This document shows, piece after piece, positions 11,463-23,529 of a DNA stretch of 64,000 nt (position 1 is the stretch's first letter; every line of letters begins with the position of its first letter). This stretch comes from Coprinellus micaceus (taxonomy: Eukaryota; Basidiomycota; Agaricomycetes; Agaricales; Psathyrellaceae), in the NCBI GenBank assembly GCA_951394405.1, contig OX596338.1:2976001-3040000 (forward strand). Reading direction: 5' to 3'. The translations under genes were made by a program, and so were the position numbers. The notes beneath the pieces were generated by a model. That model saw only the letters and a list, made by a program, of their open reading frames with translations, was not told the DNA's origin and ran no database searches.

Positions 11463-14400
11463 TTAAATTAACTCACACCCTCCTCGCCAGAGTGTCACAG
11501 TCGAGGCAAACCCAGCAAGGTTCTTCGTCTGGTCCACAATCCCATTCCCATCCATACTTACTTGGAAAGTCGAGGCAACCGTCGATAAGCTAAACACGGA
11601 AATCTTTGAGTTGCTATCCACATCCAGAATCTTCGACTGGCAGTTCCTCTTGGAGATACACGCCTGGCTGTAGCTGTCGAAGAAGCTGTATAGTCCAGCG
11701 CCTGAGCAGACCAAAGGAGCAATGAGGAACCGTCGCCTCATTTGAAAGGCATGTGCTTACCGAACACGATAATTTCTTGCGAGTTCTGGACCGAGAGGCC
11801 CCAGGAAGACTTGACATCGGATGGGAAGGTGGGATCCTTGTAGGCCTGGTCGATCACGAAGGGGCTGGGAGCCGGTGGGGAAGGTTGAAAGTATGGCTGG
11901 GAGGGCAAACGTAAGTCAACTTCTTTGGCGCCCGACATTAATTGCTCACTGATTCAGTTTGAATTAAACCCATGTAGTGGTTCTCTGCATTCACTAGTCG
12001 ATACTGGTAGAGGACGAAATGTTCCGCTGGAAGCAATGTCAGCAAAGTGACACGCGAGGACGGATCTTGAGATACTCACATGCTGTAGGTGACAGTTTCC
12101 AGAGTCAGTAACCGCGTTCCTATACACGAAGAAGTGCTTCTCACCAGTCCCAATCATCCAAACAGGCCCCTTGGATTCCGACAGTATTCCTCTTCCAGCA
12201 TAGATGCTGATCTGAGCTTCATTGCTGCCATCCAGGTCGTGGTCTGCCAACCAAATCCACGACCCCTACAGCCTCTGTCAGCCTAGGCCCTCGCAATCCT
12301 CTGTCGTGTGACCTACCTCAAGGTATGCCGTTGACTGTTCTGTGAGATGCAGTGCAAGATATGCCGCCATACATTTATCGTACTTGGTCGACCGTGGAGG
12401 GCATTGAGGATACTGAAGGTTTGTTCCAGCCGCTGATATATAGCTTAGTCATATAATCCCCAGATACGAGAGGTAGACGCCGAACCTCCCCCCAGCCTAT
12501 GGACCCACAAGGGTCAGGCTTCAGTACCCTGACAAAAATGGCCAACAACGCACCTTATATGGGTATCCCACATGCCTGCTTCTCCCAGCTGCCCATCTGG
12601 AGCCCTGATATTCCATTCGACGACGATCGCCCCGGCAGCTAAATCGAAAGTGAGGAATTGACTTTAAAGTTGGCTGTTTTATATATGTACCTGGGCCGAT
12701 TGTCGTGAAGAGGATATCGCTGATCTGGACAATCCCTTGCGATCCCTTGGCACCCACACGAACAACCACACGCGGGTTGCTCATATCCTGGTAAGCTGTA
12801 CCTTCTCCAGCAATCACAGACCAGACCTCTCCAACAATCCTCGCACCAGGCGGGATGGTGATGGTCTTTCTAACAACGTACGTCCCCGCATCAAAAAAGA
12901 TGACCTTGGACGAGCCATACTATCTCACCGTTAGCGGAACTCTTCGCACCCAACTGGCGTGGAACAAATACACACCTTATTCAGGACTTGTTGGATGGCC
13001 ACTGTGTCGTCGGTCTTCCCGTCTCCCTTCGCCCCGTTCGTCTTGACACTGATGATGTCAGACGCCTTGAGGTTCTCGTACTGAGGGTGCATCTTCCCGA
13101 AAACCTTCCCTTCTGGGGTGAGCAGCGACCGCGGCTTGTTGGTGGGGTGGATGGAGCCCCGGATGTAGTCTTTATCGGGATCCGCTCCAGCATAGACGTT
13201 TCCATGAGCCCAAGCGTCAATGTGCTTCGTTCCACCGTGCAGGATCGTTTCGCCCGACTTGGCCCCAACAGCGATGGGGACATTCACCAGGTCGACGTTG
13301 TCGAGGGCGAGTGATCCGGAGAGGGTTCCTGTCTCGCTGGTCTCTGCGACACGGAGGAAGGTAGGAGTGTCTTTTACGTCCGCGTCTATGATCGCGATTG
13401 CCCCGACACCCTGGAGTCGTAAGTCGTACCGGGTTTTAATAAATGGGGAGCGGTATTGAATATACCTGCGTGGTGCTTGAGGTAAAGAGGTCGAATCCAA
13501 TCTTGCAGCTGTTGATAGCGACCCGTTGGAACGTCCAGCCTGGCATAGTGAGTGAGCATGTACTCGACAACCCAAGCGAAGATTCAGTGCTTACCCCAGT
13601 TCCACTGCATGTAGATAGCTGTTTGAGCATTGTTGATCACAACGTTCCTCACGGTAAACCTAGATGAAACGGTGAGCCTTCCGCCTTAAAACACCATAGA
13701 GAGTGCCACGTACTGTTGGTTCCCAACCCACATTCCAAACTTGCCTCCATTAATCGTTAGGTCTCCCATATATCCACCGCTGGAGCCAGTCAGAAGAGGA
13801 CGCCGGAGGAAGTGTCGGCATTGCGCTCACCTGCCATTCTCGATGAAGAGGGCTTGGTGAGCCGTGTTAGATGCCATTGAGAGATGGAAGACGATGTTGA
13901 ACAATGACGTCGCTTGGGCGACTTGCCAATGGATTCCAGTCCCTGTTTTCTGAGCTGGGATCCTAGGAACATTCGCCAGGTCAGGTTGGACGTATTTTGG
14001 TGATAATGTGGATTCCTCACCTTCGAGTGTCGATTACGAAGTTCCTGACAGAACGGAAGCTAGAAGGCAAAGGCAAAGTCAGCACTGACACCCTCAGATA
14101 ATGGGCCAGGGCTCACAAGTTGTTTGTGTTCCCGTACCACTGTCTACCCCCGCCATTTGGGATGTATGGGTCCGCATCTGTATACTCGTCAGAGAGCGAA
14201 TAGCGTGGTATAAAACAGAAGAAGGCCTTACCTATCACGGCCATCCCCTCGAAGGACCCCGATGCGAGAAGCGTAGGCGGGTTCTTCGCATCGCCAACAA
14301 GTTGTGTGTAGTAATACGCAATGATTGGGGACGAAACGAGGTAACTCCTATGATAGGCAACGATTCTCAGTACGCCTCGGTCAATGAACAGTGATTTAAT

Positions 14401-14984
14401 CACTTACCCTCGCGGGAAGTAGACAAGTGCAGGTGTGGTTCTTGTCAACAGAGAACTGAGTATCTGGTGCTGGTACGAGAATAACGAAATGGCTCACGTA
14501 GAGGAGGGGCAAGTTCCGCCACCACAACGATTCCCAGTTGAAATCGCCAAGCTACAGGGGGGAGGCTCTCAGTCATTGCCTAGGGCTCGCCGTAGAGATC
14601 TCACTTAATCGCTGCTGTATCATCCGTAACTCCGTCGCCTTTGGCACCAAAGTCCTGAATTCGAAACCCATATTTCCTCAGCCTCCATATGCATAGTACA
14701 GGGCATAGGCGTCCAAGGCGCACCTTGACATTGCGGAAGACCTGGTATGACGGGTTGTTGTTGTACGCGGCGGTCCCCCGGTGGGTAATAGTCTCAAGCC
14801 AATAAGGCTCGTCGTCCCGAACTTCAAGAGCCGACATCGCCTCCTTCGACGACCGAAGTAGCGACGGTAGATGTATCGCAAGTAGTTCAGCGATTGACTC
14901 GGCGCGTGTCTCTGGCACCAAGCCTTGAAAACACGCCAAAAGCGCAAACGCGATGGGTGTCGTCGACCGTCCTATCCAGCGCAT
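11463..14984 (-). CDS. Secreted GH55 beta-1,3-glucanase
   Basis: Glycoside hydrolase family 55 enzymes are exo- or endo-beta-1,3-glucanases made of two pectate-lyase-like beta-helices. Both helix starts are visible as the repeated motif FGAKGDGVTDDTAAI (about 14600-14660) and NGAKGDGKTDDTVAI (about 12970-13010). Other blocks are YWLETITHRGTAAYN, GTGIHWQVAQATSLFNI, GGYMGDLTINGGKFGMWVGN and QWNWGWTFQRVAI. The product ends ASTVTLWRGGCELI at 11463. The start at 14982-14984 gives a signal peptide (MRWIGRSTTPIAFALLACF); an in-frame ATG at 15026 would add 14 residues before it. Many short introns interrupt the gene. The likely role is cell wall remodelling or glucan feeding. Confidence 0.93.
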
Positions 14985-15520
14985 TAGATCGACGTCGTTG
15001 GGGAGTGGGAGGGGGAATGGCAACAAAAATAAACAGGCATGGTCGATCGTGATATATTTCTGGCGCTATAAGCACGCCCTGTTTGCATCGCGACGCTGTG
15101 GTCGGAATTCTGGACAATGAATGCGATACATGCATAAGATGTGCGCCTCTCGCTTGAGGCATGCTCCAATACAAGAGGCCTCTCTGGTGGTGCTAGGAAG
15201 CACACTGGGCGCGACTCACCAAGACACCCCTTAACAACAGACGCTACTAGCGCTCCTGGTGGGCTAACGATAGGTGTAATGTACCTACTGTCGTCCTGGT
15301 TGCCTGGATGGTCGAGTTCGAGTTGAACGTTGACAATGACAATGACAACTGCGGCGATGGCATCATCGCCATCAGGCGGGCCAGAACGAATTATCGCCGG
15401 GCGCCAAAGTGTACAATCGAGTCAGGCGCCCAGCGGTCAGGACAGCCCCATGAGGGTCGGCGAGGCGTTGAAAAGATAAGGGAGATGGAAGGGGGCCCCA
15501 CCATTACGGCGCCATAGCAC

Positions 15521-15770
15521 CCCTGACTCCGAACTCGTCCAAGTCGTGTGCACGTATTTCAGGGCTCGTCAGGCCTTCGTCCAACCCTGACTCGACCAGT
15601 TTTCCGGCGCGCTCAGGGAACCCTGAGAGGTGCAAGGGGCTTTGGATGCCTTGCCGAGTTTCCGCATCCCTTCAGGTACATGGAGGCGCATGGAGAGGTG
15701 GGGAAGCTCTCTCCGATCTCTGCGGCTGTGAGACTTCCAAGAAAATGGGGCTATCTCAGCAGAGTCAGGG
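15521..15770. promoter_or_regulatory. Cluster of CCCTGA / CCCTGACTC motifs upstream of the LOG gene
   Basis: CCCTGA or its complement TCAGGG occurs at 15521, 15559, 15585, 15613, 15621 and 15765. Three of these extend to the nine-mer CCCTGACTC: 15521-15529 and 15585-15593 on the plus strand, and 15762-15770 on the minus strand. TGACTC is the core of bZIP sites of the Gcn4/Cpc1 type; that reading is inference. The last copy sits just upstream of the TATA box. Confidence 0.5.
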
Positions 15771-15793
15771 ACGTCATCCACGAGGAAGGTCTC

Positions 15794-15800
15794 TATAAAA
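15794..15800 (+). promoter_or_regulatory. TATA box of the LOG-family gene
   Basis: TATAAAA lies 72 bp before the start codon at 15872, in the right place and orientation for a core promoter. Confidence 0.6.
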
Positions 15801-15871
15801 CCTCAAGTGTTCGAGTCATTCGCATTTTACACATACCACTCTTCCGACGCGACCCTTTTACACGAACCACC

Positions 15872-16883
15872 ATGGCTTCTACCCCCAACGCAAATCAGGG
15901 CTCTGGAGGAATCGCAGTGTATTGCGGGTCTTCCACAGGACTTCACGCTGCATACATCGCGGCAGCGACCTGTATGTATCCCTCACCCTACTTCTCGCCC
16001 ACCCCCGCCCTGACACAACTACCTTAAAAAGCACTGGGACGCGCGATAGCTGCTGCAAAGCGGCCTTTGGTGTACGGAGGTGGGTTCTCCGGCATCATGG
16101 GTACTGTATCAGGAGCCGCGCTCGAAGCTGGCGGTAAGGTCACCGGAATCATACCGTACCCCATGGTTCGTGCTGGGGGCGAGAGGGAGAAGACCCACAC
16201 TGGGGTCACAGTGGAACTTGGTGAGGAGGGTCGCGAAGCCGTTAGTTTGTTCATAACCCCTATCAAAGTTCTCTTGCTTATCATACTCTCTGAATTAGGT
16301 CGAAACGGTGAGGATCGCGCGGCTATTTCTGTCGTTCTGGACTACGTTCTAACTTTCAGCCAGATTGTGGTGGATTCCATGCACGAAAGGAAGGTCGAGA
16401 TGGCGAAACGTTCTGTTGGCTTCGTGGGACTACCCGGTGGATTTGGGACGTTCGAAGAGGTGAGCACCGGCTTGGACCCAGCGTCTATCTCATCTCGAGC
16501 CCCGCGCCTCTAGGTTTTCGAGGCAATCACCTGGACTCAAATAGGCATCCACGACAAGCGTACGCCCGTTCCCTCACTTCATCCAGAGGCAAGGGGACTG
16601 ACTAAACCTTGTAGCTATCGTCCTTGTCAACGTCCTCGGTTTTTGGGAGCCGCTTCGCCAACTGATGAAAACATCCACCGCCTCTGGTTTCATCCAGCCA
16701 GAAAACGAGAACATCATCGTCTTCGTCGAGGGTCCGTCCAACACCGCACTTCACGAAAATTATGACTGGGGAACCGCCACCCTGGAAGCCCTGGACAGCT
16801 GGAAGTCGGGCGAGATCGCCCCGCTGTTCGACTGGTCTCAGACGAAAGGCGGCAAAGCCGGGGATAACTTTGCAGCATCGTAG
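15872..16883 (+). CDS. LOG-family protein (cytokinin riboside 5'-monophosphate phosphoribohydrolase-like)
   Basis: The fold begins GGIAVYCGSSTGLHAAYIAAAT, continues with LGRAIAAAKRPLVYGGG and GIMGTVSGAALEAGG, and carries the signature MHERKVEMAKRS plus LPGGFGTFEE, the PGGxGTxxE nucleotide/ribose site of LOG proteins. In plants these enzymes release active cytokinin bases from nucleoside monophosphates; microbial members can also act on AMP. The end is TAG 16881-16883, about 250 residues, a usual length. The first intron splits a Ser codon at 15971/15972. A TATA box and six CCCTGA motifs lie upstream. The true substrate in this fungus is unknown. Confidence 0.92.
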
Positions 16884-16946
16884 GATATGTGCGAGGATTT
16901 TGCGTCCTCTAGAATATACAATTGGATTTAGGACTCCTCAATGACC

Positions 16947-18498
16947 CTATGCGGTGGCCGTTGGTGCAGGCTGGACCTGAGCCCTTCCACAGCTAGGGCT
17001 GATTTGTCGCTGTGCGCTCATGAAAGAGTCGACGAGGTCTTCGGAGATGGCGGCTCTCCTCTGTTAATGACCCTGAGTGTACCGAAGAAATAGAGGGGCC
17101 AAATAACGTACCTCTTGGAAATCTGTCACGAACTTCTGCAATTGGGCGATGCACCTAGCTTTGAGTTGGCCGGTCAGCAAAGCTCCGGAGCGGTAGTCCT
17201 GCAGCGACTTCAGTTAGAGACTCAAGGAGGAAACGTGAGCAATCGTACATCTCCTAGCTTAGCAAGTTCCTCGTCGTCGTCCAAAAAGAAGGTGAGATAT
17301 TGGTAGGCGACGTCAACCTCAGTGTCACCTCCAAGACGGCGATGTTCCTCCTCCGTTTCCCGACCACCAGAGAAACCGTGTGCGTTGATCTTCTTCTTGA
17401 TCTGATTGGGCTTGTCGGTCATGAAGATACTGCTGTTCGGGTCGCTGGCGCTCATCTTAGTCTGAGGACCCTGGAGAGCAGGGAAGAACTTTGAATGGAT
17501 GAGAGTTGGCTTCTGATACTTGAGTTTCTGGGCGATATCTCGAGTGAGACGGAAGTAAGGATCCTGGTCGATAGCACATGGGATCAAGCAGGGGATGTTG
17601 CTGACAGCACCGAAGATATGGGGGAAGCTGTTGGAGAATGAAGGCGCTGCCTGGATGGACGCAAAGTGGATTTTGCCGATGTTATCCCTGGTTGGAGTTG
17701 AGTTACACGACACCGAGTCAAGATATATTTGACTCACGATTCGTTGAAGCCAAAGGTGGCCTTCACCTGGTTGTAGGTGATTTGTCGGGAGATTTTGGAG
17801 ACGTTCTGGTAGAACATGCCACCCATGTATTCATAGTTGCTGAAGATGAAGGTCTTCTCGAGATTAAATCCACAAGCGATGATGTCCTTGGAATTCTGCC
17901 TCGAAAACTGCTTGGTCTGCTCGGGCTTAAGCTCGTGCTTGAAGAGGAACTTTTCGTCGTCTGGTGGGGGAGTCTATATGCTGAAGTTTGGCTTGATGAA
18001 GGACTGGACGTACCGGTAAGCTGAATGACGACGGGACACGCAAAGACGTCCTGTAACCACTTCGTAAAGACGAAAGGTACCATGTGTCCAAGGTGCATAC
18101 TATCGCTGCTGGGTCCACGTCCGGTGTATAGGAAGAAGGGCTTGCCCTGCTCATAGCGATCCAAAATCTTGTCAAATTCCCTGTGCGAGAAGAACATTCC
18201 CCTGCGAAGGAAGACATGGGGTCTGCGGCCAGTAAGCGTTTCAAAACGCTCAAGGAGGGCATTGTCTATGCGGCGCGTCCCAAACTGTGAGATAAGCTTG
18301 TCGTAGTCGATGCCCTCCTGCTTGCCATCTGCGGCAACGGAGCCCTGGACTTCCCAAGGTGTAATGACCTGGTCGTGCGCGGTCGGCTTTGGATCTGCCC
18401 TGGAAGAAATGAGCTGCAGGGCGGGGAGCGGCAGACTGGATAACGCACAGCTGGACGTTTGCCACGGCGTCGGCGACAGCGTCCACGATGGCGGGCAT
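16947..18498 (-). CDS. WRS1: Cytoplasmic tryptophanyl-tRNA synthetase
   Basis: A class I synthetase that charges tRNA-Trp. The eukaryotic N-terminal block (VITPWEVQG, then [17 protein letters not shown]) precedes the HIGH-equivalent MHLGHMVPF (about 18070-18100). Then come [46 protein letters not shown] and the KMSKS-equivalent [12 protein letters not shown] (about 17410-17460). The C-terminal anticodon-binding part ([18 protein letters not shown], then EDLVDSFM) ends at TAG 16947-16949. The first intron, with donor at about 18454, joins NVQL to [10 protein letters not shown] in phase. Start ATG 18496-18498 is divergent from Not4. Confidence 0.95.
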
Positions 18499-18668
18499 GG
18501 TGACTAGGACGAGTTCAAGGTGTATAATATTTGCGGGGAGATTAGATTATCGGGGGGCGTGGCAAACAGCGACAAGCACAGAACATGTGGGCTCTGCAAC
18601 ACCGCGTCTTTCTTCTTCGTCCACATCGTCCGCAACGACGACGAGCATTCCGCCCGCAGCCCACACCA

Positions 18669-21600
18669 ATGGCTTCCTCAAAGCTTTCAGTCTACTCTCC
18701 TCTCCCCGCGCCCGCCATACTCTCCGTGCCCCAGTCAAAGTCCCATGTTCTGGCCGGCGTTCAAGACGCGTACTGGAGCGATGAGGAGGCGAGCCAGTAC
18801 CTACCAGATCCTTTGTACCCTCTCTTACGTCGTTTGGTGTTTTCAGGAAGACCAGGAGTGCCCTCTTTGTCTCGAGGAGATGGACGTATCCGATCTCAAT
18901 TTTAAGCCCTGTGTCTGTGGGTATCAGGTACGATCGTCATAGTGTTGCTCTCGACCAGTTTCTCACTGTCCTTGAAGATCTGTCGTTTCTGCTGGCACCA
19001 CATCAAGGAGAACCTGAACAAGAGGTGTCCTGCATGTCGTCGAGTCTATACCGATGAAGGCGTCGAGTTCAAGCCCGTGGCAACCCAAGAGTGAGTGGAG
19101 GCGCCTGTCATTCACTGCTTGCATGATGACACCATTTTTTCAAAAGCCACAAGCGTTTGACGCAGCAGAAGAAGCAGCGCGATCGCGAAAAGAAGGAATT
19201 GGAGACCTTGGGACGGAAGCACCTCGCCAACGTCCGTGTTGTCCAGAGAAACGTAGTTTACGTCGTCGGGATCGGACCTCGTTTTGCGAAGGAAGAGGTG
19301 CGTTGCATAACCATCAAAGTTCAACTGCATCCTTTCGCTTACAGCTTTGTATAGTTGATACCGACCCTTCGTTCGAACGAATACTTTGGGCAATACGGCA
19401 AGATATCCAAGATCTTGCTCGTCAAACGGACGGCCCCTGGTGGAAGCGGTCCTGTCGTCGGCCTCTATATCACGTACACTCGACGCGAAGATGCGGCGCG
19501 TGCCATTGCTGCTGTCGATGGAGCTGCGTCCCCAGGAGGTGGTCGCGATATCATGCGGGCCAGCTACGGGACTACGAAGTATTGCATGGCCTTCCTTCGT
19601 AACCAGACTTGCAACGACCATAACTGCATGAATCTGCATGAATGGGGTGACGAGAAAGACTGCTTTACGAAGGAGGATCTCACTACGCTGTCAGTGGATC
19701 TGGAGCTGTTAACCATGTATATCTCTACTAACGGGGTCCGCAGCAAACATACCATGAAAGCCACCGAGGCGAGAGCAAAAGCGACTATCGTTACGAAGAG
19801 GGAAGGAGAAGATGGTGCGTATATGCAGATCATTGAGTCTATGCTGCAGTACCAATATATGCATCGTAGCATCTTTACCCCGCGCAGCTTCCTGGGGTCA
19901 GAAGAGCAATGCCCCTGTTCCGATCGCTGCGACCTACAGCACCCCTTCTTCGTCGTCTCTCATTCGCCAGGCGAGAAGAACGAATGCACCAAGGCAAACG
20001 ACCAGGGGCTCTGCTGCATCTACTACTACTGCTGAGGCGAAGCCTATCCCTGTTCGAACTGCATCTGAACGCAAGGCTATTGCTGCGGCGAAGGCCGAGA
20101 GCAGTGTATCCCGCCCATCAACGCCAGCGGTACCCAGCGCAACGACTGCACCACGACCCTCCGCTCCTGCGTCGCCTGCTGTTGAGTCAAAATTGGTCAA
20201 ATTGAAGAAGGAGAAAGAGAGGGAGAAAGAGAGGGAGAGGGAGAAGGAGAAGGAGAAGGAAAAAGAGAAGGAGAAGGAGAAAGAGAAGCCGCCGTCACCA
20301 TTAGTTCCGGAAACCTATTCGCCTGCGCCTTCACAGGCAGCGGAATCGGACGTAGGCTCTGCGCCTCAAGAACCATCTGTGCCTTCTCAACCTTCAAGAC
20401 CAGCGTCGACGGAATCGATGAAGTCGCCTACTGTGATTCCTCAACCTGTAGTTCCTGTACCTGCTGTGCCGCCTGGTCTGTCTGCTCCGCCCGGTATCCC
20501 ATCTCCAGTCCGCCCACCCCGCCATGCCACCGACTCTCCTCAAACGCCGTTACTCTCATCACAGTCATCGTATCAGATGTCCAACGCCGCAAGAGCTCTG
20601 CTGGACGATGTAAAGGCCAGGAGAGAAAGTTACGTTCCCACTGTTACTATCGGTGCACCGTTCCCCGAGTTCGATAGGACGCTTCAAACCCTTAGTGGTG
20701 ATGACGGCGGAGGGTTCAGCTTCAACCTCGACCCCAAGTTGGCAGATCAAGCAGATGCCGCGGACGTTCTACCTGAGCTTGAAATGGAGGCCAACACCCC
20801 ATTCCATGGCTCGTACATCGATGCGTTCCCGGCCTTGCGACCCAACCCTCAACTTCCCGCTCCTCCTGGACTTGGATATCCCCGATCGTCTTCACGTTCC
20901 ATATTCGATCCGGTACCGAATCGCGGTCTTGGTGCCTCTCCAGGACCCATGATCGACAGGCACTCCAATTATATTGGTTCCTTCAATCCCTTCCAGGACG
21001 GTGCCGAAGCTGCAGGACACCTGCGGTCAGAGAATACTCATACACATACGCCATCGCCAGCTCCCTCGTCGCCGTTCGCACCTTTCGATGAGGAAAGGAA
21101 GGTTTCGCGCTTCGGTTTCGCCAGAGGGCGTCAGAGCACGTCCGTCGCGTCGTCCCCTCTCAATGGGTCGTCTGTCGTGCCACTGTCTGATACGAACACG
21201 TTGCATTCGTCACTCGAAGACCACGTTTCTCCGCCTGGCTTGTCACATCTTCGACAATGGGACTCTCAACGGAGCGATTCCGCGTACTCCCAACCCCCTT
21301 CAATGATCAACTCTCCCCAACTCTCGTCGCAGCTGCCCTACAACCCCAATCTTCAACCCCAACCTCAGTCTAACTTCCGACCTTTCGACAATGAAGTGAG
21401 CGAGATGACGTTGCGTGATTTCATCATGGCCAGCAGGGAACGTGAACACCAGAAGACGGCGAATGGTAAGCGTTCTCCCCTTTCTGTATGCGTCGTCTCT
21501 GAGTCTTATGTAGATACCCACTTAGCAGGCTACAAATCTAATCACCCATTCCAAGACCCTGCGATTATGTCTGCGAGCTTCGGCCCCGTTCAAGCACATG

Positions 21601-23458
21601 ACATGTCCTTCAACTCGATGGCTTATGGGCCTCCTCCGGGACTTGGGGGCGTTTCGAACCAACAGCTTAACTCCCACCCCTCTGGCATCCCCGCTCTCCC
21701 CGAGTCAAACCCTGCTGGTGAGTACATTTTGCGTTACTATTAGGGGAGGGAGGCCTGTGTACCAAGTGCCGCTTTGTCAGTGCGGAATGTCTTCTATCGG
21801 CATTGATACCATCGAAATCGTGGACTCGCAACATTCCAAGCCAAGAAGCATGCAATCCGACCACTCGTTGTTTAATACTCCCTCCCCGTTTCCTTGGTAT
21901 GCCCCAGACATCGAGCAACCACTGATGCAGCCTTCATTTCTGTCAACCCGGTATAGTCACTACTACTTCAACTTCTTCCCCTGCTCCTTCACTTTCCGCT
22001 GTCGACTTTCCTGCCCTTGTCCCGAGTACGCCTAAAGAAGAACAATCGCCCACCAAGCCGAGCGCCTCTTTGCTGAGCAAAGCCCAGGAGAAAGCTGCTC
22101 GTAAGGCAGCGAAGCAAGGAGCGGCTGCGGAGAAGGCGGCTGCCAAGGCCAAAGCTGCCGCAGAGAAGGCGGGCACGAGGCCTGCGGTTGCTGCTGAAGG
22201 GGCGGCCACCGTTACCCCTGCCGCCCCGGTTTCTCCAACCACCTCTAAAGGCACCATCTCCGCTTCACCCAGCAATTCAACCAGCGATAGCAAGGGCTTA
22301 GCTTCTAAGGCCCAGGTTCCTCAGGCGAAGTCGAAAAGCGATTCGAAAGTCACAGGAGGGGAGGGGGTGAAAGAGGCGAAACCCACTCGCAAGGAAGAGA
22401 AAGTTTTGAAGACACCTGTTCCAAAGGCTGCCAAGAACCCTCCTCCTACCCCGAAGCAACCCAAGCAGCCCAAGGCACCGGTGCCACCCCCTATCCCCGT
22501 CCCCGAGCTTGAACCCGAGGAGCAGGCACCAATACTGTCCAGGAAGTCGAAGAAAAACAAGCCGATCCCTGTGAAGGTGCCCAAAACCCCGAAGGAGGAT
22601 GAGATCCAGTATCATGACGGCCAGCGGAGCGGGCAGAGTACAGATAACTCCGCGACACCGAACATCCAATCGAAGCCTCGCACACCCTCGAAGTATCCCG
22701 ACCCCAGGACCCGCCTTACTTTGGAGGACTTCCTGGAGGAAATCAGCCGCATCCACCCTGGCATGGACTTGATCAGCCACCCCTTCTTCGACCTTCAAAA
22801 ACTCAGCTCTACCGCGAAGATGCCTTTGGAATATGGACCCTTGGTGCATGCTCTCTCCGCTCTGTCCGTCGGGGGAGGTTCGTTTGCCAACAATGTTCCC
22901 TCTGGTTCAATCGATACTGCGGTGTCCTCCTTCCAGCAACTGTTAGAGACTCTCACCCAGACCATCTCCGACCTTCTTCGACTCCTTCCGCGTACAACTT
23001 GGGACGACAGCTCCTCTTTCGACGGTGTGCTGCGAGATATGTTGAAGGGCGACGACTTCTTGGACGAGGCCGGTGAGGATGGGCACGGGAAGGACGATGA
23101 GGTCGCCGCGTTGACGCTCGCACTTGAACGTCGGGCGCGGTGGATGGAGGTTCAGCTTTCCAAGTTGGAGGAGCTGCACAGAGATATTAACACGGCGGCC
23201 GTTAAGGCGGTTCTCTCTTTCAACGATAACGGATGGGACAAACAAGGGTTCCTTCCCCGACTCGGCAACACGTTGAAGCGGTTCGAGTCTATTGGCTTGA
23301 CCGTGGATGAGAACGGTACAACCCGCGCTATGACGGCCGATGAGTTGGAGAAGAAGCTTGTGGTGGCAAAGGAGGCGGCTATTTTTGCGGAAACCGAGGC
23401 GAGGGAAGCGATGGCTAAAGTGCAGTTCGTAAAGGAGTTTGACAATGAGGTCTACTAG
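18669..23458 (+). CDS. NOT4: Not4/CNOT4 RING E3 ubiquitin ligase of the Ccr4-Not complex
   Basis: The order of domains is diagnostic: a C4C4 RING (DQECPLCLEEMDVSD, CVCGYQICRFCWHHI, CPACRR; about 18846-19050), a linking helix with NVVYVVGIGPRF, an RRM (FGQYGKISKILLVK, about 19380-19550) and a C3H1 zinc segment (KYCMAFLRNQTCNDHNCMNLH, about 19577-19640). The long disordered tail has a Lys/Glu repeat (20206-20290), then Pro/Ser-rich text, and ends KEFDNEVY at 23458. At over 1,300 residues it is more than twice the yeast protein. Yeast Not4 ubiquitinates stalled-ribosome and other substrates. The join of WSDEE to EDQECPLC appears to use a GC..AG intron. An in-frame ATG at 18585 is an alternative start. 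Confidence 0.94.
20206..20290 (+). repeat. GAGAAG/GAGAGG-type purine repeat coding for a Lys/Glu tract
   Basis: A run of about 85 purines on the coding strand inside Not4 encodes alternating Lys/Glu/Arg (KEKEREKE type). It is likely to form a charged single helix and is the kind of tract that changes length by replication slippage. Confidence 0.85.
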
Positions 23459-23529
23459 TCTTGGCATGGTTGATTGTCCATGGGGTGTCAGCGAACAATT
23501 CTTCTACTTTAATATTCATAGTTTCTAAT

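Larger units (their letters stand above)
14985..15871. other. Divergent intergenic region between GH55 and LOG genes
   Basis: About 0.9 kb separates the two divergent start codons. It contains a short GACAAT tandem repeat near 15330-15346, an inverted repeat CTCAGGG..CCCTGAG at 15612-15627, a cluster of CCCTGA motifs (15521-15770) and a TATA box (15794-15800). I saw no protein-coding gene or RNA gene in it. Confidence 0.7.

Noticed and set aside
22298..22849. 183-codon minus-strand frame
   Set aside because: It is a shadow of the Not4 low-complexity tail; composition mirrors the sense strand and there is no motif.
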